A stretch of DNA of 64,000 bases from Prunella strophiata. Lineage: Eukaryota > Chordata > Aves > Passeriformes > Prunellidae. The notes beneath the pieces are model-generated. The model did no database searches. It was not told where the DNA came from and saw only the letters and a program-made list of their open reading frames with translations. Positions 29,101 through 36,786 of this stretch are shown piece after piece; the first letter of the stretch is position 1, and each line of letters begins with the position of its first letter. Location: positions 107,730,662-107,794,661 of the forward strand of contig JAZBQD010000030.1 in assembly GCA_036583965.1 (NCBI GenBank), in the 5' to 3' direction. A program made the position numbers and the translations under genes.

Positions 29101-32100
29101 AAAATAATTCCAGTTCTTACCTACTGTAAGATTTGCCAGCTGTGGAGGCAGATCTGTAGTCACGAGTCGGTGGCGAAGGATCTGGTTTAGCTGATGAAGT
29201 GTGGTTTGTTTCTCACTCTTTGTTATTGGGTCAGGAGGGATTATTTTATCCTGTTACAATAAACACAAGCAAGTCTACCAATCTCAAACATGTACAACAG
29301 ACTGATAGCAGCAATTGTGAAAACCAACCAGAGCAGAAGTCTGAAAATACAAATACTACAGGCCATTGCTCAGTGAAGTTTTATATCTTACACTCAGATT
29401 TGCTTTTAGCTGATTACATTTTACCCAAGACTGACCACTGAATAAAATCACTAAATTTGGTGGAACTAAATAAATGGAGGGAATGCTTTACTGGGAAGGC
29501 ATAACTTGTTCAAACAGGAAGTGTTCTGCATGAGAAACTGACACTGCAGAGACTTGGCACTAGGCCTGTACTGAGCTACAGCTCCATCTGCACACAGACA
29601 ATTAGTTTGATTACTGTGCATTTGATTCTGTACAGGGGATTCCCACACACCCCAGACAGGGCAGATCCTCACCCTAATGCAGGTGGGCAGTCGAGGGTAG
29701 GATCCAGTTGTCAGAACATCAATTGCATATGGGATGGCAAAGCTGGGCAGCCGAGCATGAACCAAAGCATCTCGAGCCAGCGATGCCAGACGATCAGCAG
29801 TGTCCACAAAGAGGATGGCTTGCTGATCCAAGAAACTTGATATCATCTGTAGGGGACGAGGAGTTAAAAAAAAAAAAAAAGGCAAATCAAAAAACTGTGC
29901 AAATCAATGGCCCTTTGTATTCAGTTTATCTGTCTCTTCCAATTCAAGTAACTGCATTTACAAAACAAAAAAAGAATGAATATTCTGGCCACTCCTTACA
30001 TTCACATGCAAGGATACTTAAAATCCACATGCCTTTCCTGATGCTGTGGGGGATCTGTACAGTTCACAGCTCCTTATCTGCTGATTGCTACTGGAATGCA
30101 ACCATTCTTGTTTGTAATCAGTAGGGGCTTGTTTTTTTGCAACATTCTGGACTTTATTCTTATTTATCCAAGATCAGGATGAAAGTGATAATAAGAACTA
30201 ACACACTCAGATCCCCATCTTCCCTGTCCTGTTATCTTAACCCAAATCCTGACATTATGTGCAGACAAGCCTTTCATTTTATGCCACTGATGAGCTTTTG
30301 GGAACATGAGCTGTTAAAAAACAAGATTATACGATTTCTAAACAGGAATTTTTTTTTAAAATTTCTATAGTAAGAAGAAGTCAGGGAGCAGCAACGTCCC
30401 ATATCCCTCAGAGCCTGTTTCATGCCAGACTGTGTCTCACTTACCGCACACTTTTCCACCTTCCCAGCATTATTAGCCCACTTGACCAAGGCTAACAAAC
30501 GAACAAACAGCTGCCGAGTGCGACTTGCAAACTGCACTATCTCTATTTTTCTGGAAAAAAAATAAATGGCACATTAAGCCAGTGCTCAGATATATAATAA
30601 AGCTGTAATTGAACTGTGTGACAATTAAAAAAAAAAAAAGAGCTGCAATGATAACTTCTAATTGTGTTAATGCAGGCATGTTTGATTAAGAGCATAGGGG
30701 GGAAAATGTCTCTGTTGTGAATACTTAAAAACATAGAAATCATGACTGTCTGGTGAAACAAAAAGCATATTCATAGGAATTAATCACTGACTGTAAGAGA
30801 AACAATTCCACAGTGAGCTCAACTAAATTATCTTTACACCTTTTATAGGATTTCCCCAAGGCTTAGGATTAAGTTTGAAGTAGGCAACATACCCAAGGAT
30901 TACAGGACCTGACAGTAACAATACAGTTATATTCACTATAAATAGATGAATAAATAAATAAATAAATAAGATACTAAACAAAACATCATTCTAGCATTTT
31001 TACAATATCTTTACACAGTATGCTACAATATGGAAATAGTGAGGGTGGGGAAGACCACAAGACCCCCATCCTTTAACTTTGCTTTCCATTCCTGCCTTGC
31101 AAAGAAATTAAGGTAAGAACTTACTGACTCTCAATATTCCTCCCACCATTTTTGTACAAGACAATCAAAAGGAAGGAGTGTATGTCTGCATGTCACCAGA
31201 GCTATTTTTTCTCAAAGAGAATGCAATAAGGGCACATGCAGATTTTCATGCTTTATTACAGATCTACATTGCAGATGAATCAGATGAGACATAGAGATCT
31301 ACTGCATAGATCTGTAATACCACACACTCTGAAATACCACTTCATCAACAGTTTATAGAGGTTTTCCTCCCTTTCTATGTGTTCAATTTACTAATTTCAC
31401 CATAGTTTTCTACTTAGTTTGGAAAAAACCCAAACCTAAGCTGTTTTCCCTGATATGGTTTTCTGAAGTAACAGAAGCGTTTGGACAAAAAGAACATTAA
31501 TTAGTGCACAAGATATTGGCCTCTACCAAACAGAAGCTGCATCTCCTTCTGATCCCAATCTGTAAAACACAAACTCATAACACAAGAAGAGCCTGATTCT
31601 GCTGAGAGGGCTGGGTGTAATGAGGTTAACTCTTTTGTGCAAGCATTATCTGCTTGTAGCAGATGAACATGTAAGGGCAGAAGCACAACTAATACCATCT
31701 GGTCCTGTTTCTTCCATTACATACTGTGAACCTCATCCAAGAACTTGGGCTCTAAGCCAGTAACATCTCTGTGTTCTAGAGCACATGTTTTGGAATGGCA
31801 TTCAGCCTGATATTAAGATTTCAAGTGGTGGACAAGCTGCTATATGTACACATTGCTCTAACAGTAACCACACTATGAAAACAAGATGTTGAGAATTTTG
31901 AAAGATTCAGGAAAACTTTATGAGATTTTCGCTATGAAAGGTGAGTACAGTGAGACTTTAGAAAGCCAGCAATCTAATCTCTCAGATGAACTCCACATAG
32001 AAGTTGGTAAAATCCAGTAGTTATGTCAAACATCTATGATGAAAGCAGCATGATAGCAGGAAAAAATTCAAATTGATGTTCTGTGACTGAAAATAAATAA

Positions 32101-35100
32101 TAAAATCAAAAAAAAACAGCTCCCAAAAAGCACAACCATTTAATAATGAAAATTATTGACAAATCTAGACAGAGTATTCTGGTAACTGTTACATTAATAC
32201 CACTTAAAAGAAGTTAGAGAAGACTTGATACTTTGATTTGACAGAACCCTGCTTCCAGAACCACCACCATCATCCCTGAATGACAACTGCATTGGGAATC
32301 TACTTCTCTAATAAAACTTCTCTTCAAATTTGCTGCATTGTTGTTCATTATAGGTATATGACCTCATGCTGGGCTACACAAAAATAAACATTCAAGGAAG
32401 ATGAAACTTCAGGAAAGAAGAACAAGAAACAAAAATGAAAATTTTTCTAACAACCATGTTGCTCAGAGCCTTTTTTACCCTTGGTCTTCACTAAGTTTGG
32501 ATCTCAGGTTTAAGATCCTTCAGGCTAATGGCTGAGTCTGGGGAGTAAAGCATTAGCTACAGTAGAATTAAATCAAGTTAAGGACCACTTAAGCAAGCTT
32601 GGCATAAAAAAGTCCATTGGAGTAAATGGGTTGCATTCAAGGATTCAATCCAAAGTTGATTCCATGGATCAGGGAGCTGATCCATGCCACTGTAAAGTTA
32701 CTCTCTATCACTTCCAAAACCCACAGTGATCAAAGGTCTTGATGACAGCAAAAAGGCAAACACCATGTCCTTCTCCAAGAAGACAAAGGAGGATCTTGGG
32801 ACCTATAGGTCCCTTGGCCTAAGTTCAGTTCAGAAAAAATTTAATAGGACAAATCTTTCTCTAAGCTATGTCCTGCTAAATACCAAGCATGAAATTAGCC
32901 TGGAAACAATCATCAGAAATTTGCCAAGGGCAAACCACCCCTGATCAACAAACTGCCTTCTACAGGATGAACTGCTCTGTGATCAAGGGGAGATCAGAAG
33001 ATGGATTTACATTTGCAGGAAACATGTGGAATACAAGGATGGGTTGGGGAAGCTGAATTTGCTCCTGCTTAAGAAGAAAAGGCTGTGGCAAGATCTTACT
33101 GACATCCTCAATTATCTGAAGGGGTATTGTAGGGAAGATGGAACCAGACACTTTTCAGAAGTGCAAAAGGCCAAGGTACAACAGCTACAAACGAAATCAG
33201 TGAAAAACTAGTTAGATGTGAGGAAAACAAACAAACACAGTGATGTGGTCAAAGACTGAAGTAGGTCACCAGAAAAAGATAACAATAATGTGCAGAACTC
33301 AGTCTCCATTACCAAGAAGAAAGCCCCTGGATTTCCCCCACAACCCAGCACTATTTATTTTCCACCACAGTACTAATGCTTTTTTAATCTGACCACTTAT
33401 TCCTACAATTGATAACTAATAAATGACCCTGAAATAAAGCACTGTATGATGCATAATTTCTCATCAGTTTTTCTTATTCCAGCATCTTTTAAATAGGTAT
33501 TGCAGTACAGCACTTATATTTCATATGAACTTTATTAGAGGATAACACCATCACATCTTCACCAAAGTATATGTGCCATGTGACCAGGCTCTAGCTCCAA
33601 AAAACAGAGCTTGAAGCCCAACTACTGAATCAATCAGAGTCTCAAAGCTAGAGAAAATACAGATAATTAAGCCCCATTCCTACAGATGAGCTCCTCCAAG
33701 AGCTGGAAATCCATTTCACCAAGAGGGGTTCTAAGTCAAAGCTAACAAGGATGTGAACATTTAATTTCAAGACAATTTCAGTCATAGGACATTCTTTGTA
33801 CACTGAAGGCTGTAATTTTCTTTTCTCCCCACACCCACGTGCCCAACAAAGTAGAATCCAACTTTACCTAGAAATGCTAAATATTTGGATGGGAAAACCT
33901 GCCCATGAGCACAAAGGAGCTCTGGACTCAGGTCAGAAGTAATTTCTTCAGTAAATACTGTGATAATTAAAAACCCAAACGAAACCAAATCAAAATCCAC
34001 ACTGTTTCTCTTAATAAAATACTATGCAGAAGGAACAGAGGTACAAGTAATCATTCCAGGTTATAATTCCATGAAAATGGGACTAATTCCACATGTTATG
34101 AGAGTTTTGGAAGGTTTGAGATAGCAATTAATGATCACCCTGGTACACAGAATTCTTTATTAAGATTCTTAGAAATATCATAGCTCCTGTATCTCTCTAA
34201 AGAAATTTAGGTCAATTAACATGTCAAATAAAGGGAGCAATATTCTGACAAGTTTCATAACATTTATTATGAGAAACAGAAAAGTGAACGGATTTTTTCA
34301 TCTCAGCAGGATGCTGCTCTGGTCTCTTACATCTGCTCTCTAATAATTCTCACACTTCAAAACCACACAGAACAGGAGCAGAAAACAGTGTTCATGATAA
34401 GAAATTCCAGGTAACATGGAAAAATGCAGAAAAGAGGTTTTTACCTTGTTGTCATTGTTCTTCTGAACAAAACATTTATCACACTAACTAGAATCAATTT
34501 AAATTCTCCAGTTCCCTTTCACATCAGCTTTACTGTCAATTCACTGCTTCAACATTCATGAAGAGAAAAACACCCTTAACAGAGTTCACCTACTATAACA
34601 GCAACAAAAAAAAGCCCAAAAACTATAAACCCAGACACCAACAAACCCAATATTGCTGCTGATGCTGAAAAAAATCTTGAAACTATGTAGGGATAGCAAG
34701 ACAGGCAAAGCTTATTTTCGTGCATAAAATTTAAAATTATGTGAAAAAGATTTTATTTAAACAACAGTATATTAATATTAACATTCTAAACAAGTTCTGT
34801 ATTTTAACATGTATTACAGATTATCTTATCATAACTCACCTTTCCATATCAGTCTTTCTTGGTAATCTATAGGAAAGAAGAAGGGGAAAAAAAAAAAAAA
34901 AGATGTGTTATATATAATTCTATTATATTCCAGACAACTAGAAATTTTGTTAGACACCTTCAGTTACAGGAACTTCTACACAACTCCAAAGTATATAAAA
35001 AATAGCACCATGGGTCACCTGTCACTACCCTGTACCAGACAAACTGGTCAAATTAACTGAAAAGTTTGATGAAGGCTGCTGAGATCAATCACTCTACACA

Positions 35101-36397
35101 TGCCATAAACATACAGGAAGGACTTCTTGATGGATATTCTGGATGTTTTTTCAAAGCAAGCTAAAACTCTAAAATTCCTTGTCCTTTCCAAATTTGAACA
35201 TTCTTTAACTCATGTCAGGCAAACTTCTGTTTGCACCCTTACCAGACATGGTACTGTACAAGAGCTACACCTATCTTTTCCCATTTTTTCTGTATGTCAC
35301 TTCTTGAAACACACAGCTTCCCCACAAGAACATCTATGGTTAAACAAAGTAAGAGGGAAACAGGTTTATTCAGAGTCCAAATGCTTTCAGGAAAGTTTTT
35401 CTTGGCCCAAAAACATCCCTTTGTTTTGCCACTTGAAACACAACATCAGCACAGCAAATCATTAAGTAAATGTAAATAACTTATTTCCCAAAAATAATTA
35501 AATAGTACTGTAGAAACTACAGAAGTAAGTCAAGGAGTTGCAGCATCTGGAAATACCGGTTTCAGACATTCCAGTTTCACATATTTTGATATCAGTACCA
35601 GCACTCTAGTTGGGGTTTTTTGGCAGTAACTGGGGGCAAACTCAAGCATTTAAGCAGCCAATTTGCAGCTGCTCTCAGTTCTCACAGTCATTTTCTCTGT
35701 TTACAACAGATCACTCAGCAGCTTTCACTGTGCCCCTGGACACAGCCTGATGCAGAGACCAACCTGCCTGCACAGGCACCTCCCCGGGTAGGAGGATGGA
35801 CAAGGGTTTTACGAGGGCAGGACAACGGGGAAGGGGTTCAGATGGAAAAAGAGTAAGTTTAGGTTAGGTATCAGGAAAAAATTCTTCCCTGTTCGGCTGG
35901 TGAGGCACTGGCACAGGCTGCCCAGAGAAGCTGTGGATGCCCCATCCCTGGCAGCGTTCAAGGCCAGGGTGAATGGGAATCTGAGCAACCCGGTCTAGGG
36001 GAAGGTGTCCCTGCCCATGGCATGGGGCTGGAACTGGGCGATCTTTAAAAACCAAACCATTCAAAACCAAACCATTTTATGAATGGGAAACCGCGACCAC
36101 CTCCCCCCACTCCAGCCCCGGAGGAGCTCCGGGACAGATTCCCTGGCGAGGCCTCCGCATCCTCCCGGGATGCTGCGAGGCGGCACGGCCAGGCGGGCAC
36201 GGAGAGAACCGCGGCACTCACAGGTCGGCCAGCACGGTGAGCTCGGCGTAGGTGCGGTGCAGGAGGAACTCGATGAGGGTGCTGAGGCGGTAGCCGGGGC
36301 TGGCGGCGGCTGTCACGGCGCCGGGGGCCGGCGGGGCCGGGGCTGACGCGGGGCCGGCCGGCACCAGCTGGGCGCTCTCCAGCTGCACCGGCGCCAT
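2108..36397 (-). CDS. MED14: MED14, Mediator complex subunit 14 (whole gene, 31 coding exons)
   Basis: MED14 is the scaffold of the nuclear Mediator complex. It joins head, middle and tail modules and helps carry activator signals to RNA polymerase II. I assembled 31 exons on the minus strand from homology to the vertebrate protein and from splice sites. Phases match at all 30 junctions and total 4,338 nt, i.e. 1,445 residues plus stop; human is 1,454. Visible features are an Ala/Pro-rich N-terminus (residues 1-33), LXXLL box 1 (56-60), the conserved Med14 N-terminal region from about residue 34, a basic segment KRK...KKPKRS near 600-615, a disordered Gln/Pro/Ser-rich linker (about 965-1160), LXXLL box 2 (LNILL, 1174-1178), and a conserved C-terminus ending PPGGRP. 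The start is chosen by homology and a strong context (G at -3, G at +4). All introns begin GT except intron 17 (GC). Residues 538-602 differ most from human; the rest is nearly identical. Confidence 0.98.
2182..2291 (-). repeat. 56-bp tandem duplication at the intron 30 acceptor
   Basis: Copy 1 (2182-2237) and copy 2 (2238-2291) share CTGGA(A/G)CAGGGAAAAG, AGACAGGTTAGC and ACAGCCCTTCCTC, with a few substitutions. On the minus strand each copy contributes a polypyrimidine tract ending in CCAG, so the intron has two complete acceptor-like elements 56 nt apart. Confidence 0.9.
5703..5892 (-). CDS. MED14: MED14 exon 30
   Basis: Residues 1359-1422. It starts [20 protein letters not shown], includes [17 protein letters not shown] and ends with one base of Gly1422 at a GTACTG donor. 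Intron 30 (2182-5702, 3.5 kb) carries a 56-bp tandem duplication at its 3' end and nothing else recognised. Confidence 0.97.
6507..6632 (-). CDS. MED14: MED14 exon 29
   Basis: Residues 1317-1358. It starts [20 protein letters not shown], has a Pro-rich [10 protein letters not shown] stretch and ends KSKMLFF at a GTAAGT donor. Both ends are phase 0. Intron 29 (5893-6506) is plain. Confidence 0.97.
7070..7177 (-). CDS. MED14: MED14 exon 28
   Basis: Residues 1281-1316. It reads [20 protein letters not shown] and ends HIMKLEL at a GTAAGT donor. Both ends are phase 0. Intron 28 (6633-7069) is plain. Confidence 0.96.
7376..7555 (-). CDS. MED14: MED14 exon 27
   Basis: Residues 1221-1280. It starts [20 protein letters not shown] and ends LEKFFETR at a GTATGT donor, in the conserved C-terminal tail-binding half. 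Intron 27 (7178-7375) is 198 bp. Confidence 0.97.
8193..8428 (-). CDS. MED14: MED14 exon 26 (second LXXLL box)
   Basis: Residues 1142-1220. It contains [20 protein letters not shown], then LNILL (1174-1178), the second nuclear-receptor box, and ends [11 protein letters not shown]. The donor is GTACGG. Intron 26 (7556-8192) is plain. Confidence 0.97.
9101..9283 (-). CDS. MED14: MED14 exon 25
   Basis: Residues 1081-1142. It contains [20 protein letters not shown] and several repeated SP dipeptides ([21 protein letters not shown]), possible sites for proline-directed kinases (inference). The donor is GTAGGC. Intron 25 (8429-9100) is plain. Confidence 0.97.
10325..10456 (-). CDS. MED14: MED14 exon 24
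   Basis: Residues 1037-1081. It reads [20 protein letters not shown] and ends ANFASPH plus one base of Gly1081, in the disordered linker. The donor is GTGAGT. Intron 24 (9284-10324, 1.0 kb) is AT-rich with nothing recognised. Confidence 0.96.
11077..11188 (-). CDS. MED14: MED14 exon 23
   Basis: Residues 1000-1037. It reads [20 protein letters not shown] and ends SMMHTQSP plus one base of Gly1037. It is part of the disordered Pro/Ser linker. The donor is GTAGG. Intron 23 (10457-11076) is plain. Confidence 0.96.
11720..11875 (-). CDS. MED14: MED14 exon 22
   Basis: Residues 948-999. It starts [20 protein letters not shown] and ends in a Gln/Pro run ([15 protein letters not shown]). The Gln/Pro run differs from human in length and order, as usual for low-complexity linkers. 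The donor is GTACCC. Intron 22 (11189-11719) is plain. Confidence 0.96.
13078..13347 (-). CDS. MED14: MED14 exon 21 (largest coding exon)
   Basis: Residues 858-947. It includes [20 protein letters not shown] and [20 protein letters not shown], ending PAPGLK at a GTGAGC donor. At 270 nt it is nearly invariant relative to human and visibly more GC-rich than its neighbours. Intron 21 (11876-13077, 1.2 kb) is plain apart from short T runs. Confidence 0.97.
13532..13684 (-). CDS. MED14: MED14 exon 20
   Basis: Residues 807-857. It starts [20 protein letters not shown], includes a GCSNCHN cluster and ends VVQLLQ at a GTAACG donor. Intron 20 (13348-13531) is 184 bp. Confidence 0.97.
14191..14250. 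repeat. TA/TATG microsatellite in intron 19
   Basis: Runs of ACATATAT, TATGTATG and TATATATA over about 60 bases, partly self-complementary. Confidence 0.85.
14984..15075 (-). CDS. MED14: MED14 exon 19
   Basis: Residues 776-806. It reads [20 protein letters not shown] and ends TKGSS at a GTGAGT donor. Intron 19 (13685-14983, 1.3 kb) contains a TA-rich microsatellite near 14,190-14,250 and otherwise nothing recognised. Confidence 0.96.
15168..15314 (-). CDS. MED14: MED14 exon 18
   Basis: Residues 727-776. It includes [20 protein letters not shown] and [12 protein letters not shown]. The donor is GTACAG, splitting Asp776. Intron 18 (15076-15167) is only 92 bp, the shortest in the gene. Confidence 0.96.
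15593..15753 (-). CDS. MED14: MED14 exon 17 (GC donor)
   Basis: Residues 673-727. It includes [20 protein letters not shown] and [13 protein letters not shown], ending REQ plus one base of Gly727. The donor is GCAAGT rather than GT; no nearby GT keeps the frame. Intron 17 spans 15315-15592 (278 bp). Confidence 0.95.
16631..16785 (+). mobile_element. CR1 LINE fragment (reverse-transcriptase palm relic)
   Basis: A plus-strand reading resembles the CR1 ORF2 stretch around the catalytic motif: NDDKLKG in place of FADDTKLGG, then NRNL followed by a Lys/Asn stretch and CTW-type decay of KCKVLHLG. The frame is broken and ORF2 is incomplete. It lies in MED14 intron 16, antisense to the gene. Confidence 0.7.
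17275..17351 (-). CDS. MED14: MED14 exon 16
   Basis: Residues 648-673, reading [20 protein letters not shown] and then AIRLL. The donor is GTAAGAGG, splitting Lys673. Intron 16 (15754-17274, 1.5 kb) holds a small CR1 reverse-transcriptase relic. Confidence 0.96.
17772..17906 (-). CDS. MED14: MED14 exon 15
   Basis: Residues 603-647. It starts [20 protein letters not shown], a basic patch that may serve as a nuclear localisation signal together with KRK from exon 14, and ends GLRIE. The donor is GTAGGTA. Intron 15 (17352-17771) is plain. Confidence 0.96.
18467..18661 (-). CDS. MED14: MED14 exon 14 (most divergent exon)
   Basis: Residues 538-602. It starts [20 protein letters not shown] and ends GVKRK at a GTACGAG donor. 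The ALLLQQFK core matches human, but many flanking positions differ (for example LEVP to FDVP), more than in any other exon. Intron 14 (17907-18466) is plain. Confidence 0.95.
19045..19204 (-). CDS. MED14: MED14 exon 13
   Basis: Residues 484-537, including [20 protein letters not shown] and [15 protein letters not shown] translated it through with no stop. The donor is GTAAGTAG. Intron 13 (18662-19044) is plain. Confidence 0.96.
20789..20867 (-). CDS. MED14: MED14 exon 12
   Basis: Residues 458-484. It reads [20 protein letters not shown] and continues to QQLK. The donor is GTGAGT, splitting Lys484. Intron 12 (19205-20788, 1.6 kb) shows nothing recognised. Confidence 0.95.
20968..21290 (-). 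mobile_element. CR1 LINE 3' fragment in intron 11
   Basis: The minus-strand translation contains [14 protein letters not shown] and [19 protein letters not shown], matching the C-terminal end of CR1 ORF2 and the decayed sequence after it. It has the same orientation as MED14 and is truncated at both ends. Confidence 0.75.
21671..21796 (-). CDS. MED14: MED14 exon 11
   Basis: Residues 416-458. It contains [16 protein letters not shown] and [12 protein letters not shown]. The donor is GTAAGT, splitting Asp458. Intron 11 (20868-21670) contains a CR1 fragment in the same orientation as the gene. Confidence 0.96.
21812..21860. repeat. 13-bp tandem repeat next to the exon 11 acceptor
   Basis: Three full units of (G/A)TGTAAATAATAA plus a partial fourth, at 21812-21824, 21825-21837, 21838-21850 and 21851-21860. 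The array ends 15 nt from exon 11 in MED14 sense, where the branch point would lie. Confidence 0.9.
22462..22573 (-). CDS. MED14: MED14 exon 10
   Basis: Residues 379-416. It starts [20 protein letters not shown] and ends NVNDN with one base of Ser416. The donor is GTATGT. Intron 10 (21797-22461) has a 13-bp tandem repeat next to its acceptor. Confidence 0.96.
25102..25252 (-). CDS. MED14: MED14 exon 9
   Basis: Residues 328-378, containing [20 protein letters not shown] and ending ERAMK at a GTAAAAG donor. Intron 9 (22574-25101, 2.5 kb) holds no recognised repeat. Confidence 0.96.
25801..25933 (-). CDS. MED14: MED14 exon 8
   Basis: Residues 284-328, covering [17 protein letters not shown] and [13 protein letters not shown]. 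Phase and homology require the second of two closely spaced AG acceptors; using the first would add 13 nt and shift frame. The donor is GTAAGT. Intron 8 (25253-25800) is plain. Confidence 0.93.
26784..26891 (-). CDS. MED14: MED14 exon 7
   Basis: Residues 248-284. It starts [11 protein letters not shown] and ends DMYNCL with one base of His284. The only usable donor is GTATCC, a weak match to the consensus. Intron 7 (25934-26783) has no recognised repeat. Confidence 0.93.
27261..27389 (-). CDS. MED14: MED14 exon 6
   Basis: Residues 205-248. It includes [20 protein letters not shown] and LVEDKETGG. The donor is GTAAAG; a GT four bases earlier would break phase with exon 7. Intron 6 (26892-27260) is unremarkable. 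Confidence 0.96.
29121..29250 (-). CDS. MED14: MED14 exon 5
   Basis: Residues 162-205. It starts [10 protein letters not shown] and includes [20 protein letters not shown]. The Ala205 codon is split at a GTAAG donor. Intron 5 (27390-29120, 1.7 kb) is AT-rich with no recognised element. Confidence 0.97.
29673..29846 (-). CDS. MED14: MED14 exon 4
   Basis: Residues 104-161. It starts [20 protein letters not shown] and ends PTCIR at a GTGAGG donor. It is highly conserved core of the N-terminal Med14 domain. Intron 4 (29251-29672) has nothing I recognise. Confidence 0.97.
30445..30550 (-). CDS. MED14: MED14 exon 3
   Basis: Residues 68-103. It includes [17 protein letters not shown] and ends EKCA at a GTAAGT donor; this part of the Med14 N-terminal region is identical to human. 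Intron 3 (29847-30444) shows only a 15-A run near its 5' end. Confidence 0.97.
30949..30969. repeat. AAAT microsatellite in intron 2
   Basis: About five units of AATA. Confidence 0.9.
32560..33215 (+). mobile_element. CR1 LINE relic with internal deletion, intron 2
   Basis: The 5' part (32,560-32,950) resembles the CR1 ORF2 block around DWKKANVTPIFKKGKKEDPGN, seen here as [20 protein letters not shown] and [10 protein letters not shown]. The 3' part (33,030-33,210) resembles the ORF2 end ([36 protein letters not shown]). The middle of the polymerase is missing. It is antisense to MED14. Confidence 0.8.
34840..34866 (-). CDS. MED14: MED14 exon 2 (27-nt microexon)
   Basis: Residues 59-68, reading [10 protein letters not shown]. 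An AG acceptor and a GTGAG donor flank exactly 27 nt. It completes the first LXXLL box with exon 1. Both ends are phase 2, so skipping would stay in frame. Intron 2 (30551-34839, 4.3 kb) is the longest and contains a CR1 relic and an AAAT microsatellite. Confidence 0.95.
35790..36080 (+). mobile_element. CR1 LINE 3' end in intron 1
   Basis: It matches the CR1 terminal segment: TTAGGTTAGGTATCAGGAAA, GAGGCACTGGCACAGGCTGC, CAGAGAAGCTGTGGATGCCC and the final GATCTTTAAA. The tail carries a duplicated AAACCAAACCATT instead of the usual octamer repeat. It lies about 140 bp from MED14 exon 1, antisense to the gene. Confidence 0.88.
36222..36397 (-). CDS. MED14: MED14 exon 1 (coding part)
   Basis: Residues 1-59. 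It holds MAPVQLE, an Ala/Pro-rich stretch shorter than the human one, then the conserved [18 protein letters not shown] block. It ends inside the Leu59 codon at a GTGAGT donor. Intron 1 (34867-36221) contains a CR1 fragment next to this exon and otherwise nothing recognised. Confidence 0.97.
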
Positions 36398-36538
36398 GGC
36401 GGCGGCGGCGCCTCGGCCCCGGGCAGGAGCCGCGCGGCAGCCCGGGAACGGCTCCCGGCGGCGCCGGCACCGCGCCCGGCTCGCCCCGCACGGACGGAGC
36501 GGGGAAGGGGCGGCGGGAGCGGGGCGGCTCCGCAGCGC

Positions 36539-36571
36539 TCAGAGCCCGCCGGGCGCAGGGGCCGCCGCCAT
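36539..36571 (-). CDS. Candidate 10-codon upstream ORF in the MED14 5' UTR
   Basis: ATG with A at -3 and G at +4, reading MAAAPAPGGL then TGA. It ends 141 nt before the MED14 start. It is translated only if transcription begins upstream of 36571. The ATG lies inside the YY1-like element, so it may straddle the start site instead. Confidence 0.35.
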   Translation of the reverse strand: MAAAPAPGGL

Positions 36572-36656
36572 GATGGGGCACGGAACCGGAAGCGAACGGG
36601 GAACCTTTCCGGGAAGGGCGGGCGGGGCGGGACAGGCGGGACGGGCGGACAGGGGC

Positions 36657-36735
36657 GGGACTCGGGGACACAGGCGGGACACGGGGACACACACGGGACT
36701 CAGGGGACACACACGGGACTCAGGGACACACACAC
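36657..36735. repeat. 19-20 bp minisatellite upstream of MED14
   Basis: Four units built on GGGAC(T/A)C(A)GGGGACACA(C/G)(A/G)C, at 36657-36675, 36676-36694, 36695-36714 and 36715-36735, merging into a short CA run. Confidence 0.88.
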
Positions 36736-36786
36736 CACACGTGGGGATGGCGCTGCCCTTGAGCCACGGGACCGCTGGGTCCCGCG

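Larger units (their letters stand above)
36150..36665. promoter_or_regulatory. CpG island and presumed MED14 core promoter
   Basis: Strikingly GC- and CpG-rich compared with the AT-rich surroundings, covering exon 1 and the 5' UTR. GC boxes are at about 36531-36537, 36616-36632 and 36651-36658, an ETS-type CCGGAAGC at 36586-36593, and a YY1-like ATGGCGGC on the minus strand at 36564-36571. I see no TATA box. This is a typical housekeeping promoter; the start site is not determined. Confidence 0.8.

Noticed and set aside
29708..30124. 138-codon plus-strand frame
   Set aside because: It is antisense to MED14 exon 4 and runs on through an A-run in intron 3; shadow frame.
36045..36710. 221-codon minus-strand frame through the MED14 5' region
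   Set aside because: It runs out of frame through exon 1, into intron 1 and the CR1 tail. Its Arg/Pro/Ala-rich composition reflects the CpG island rather than a protein.
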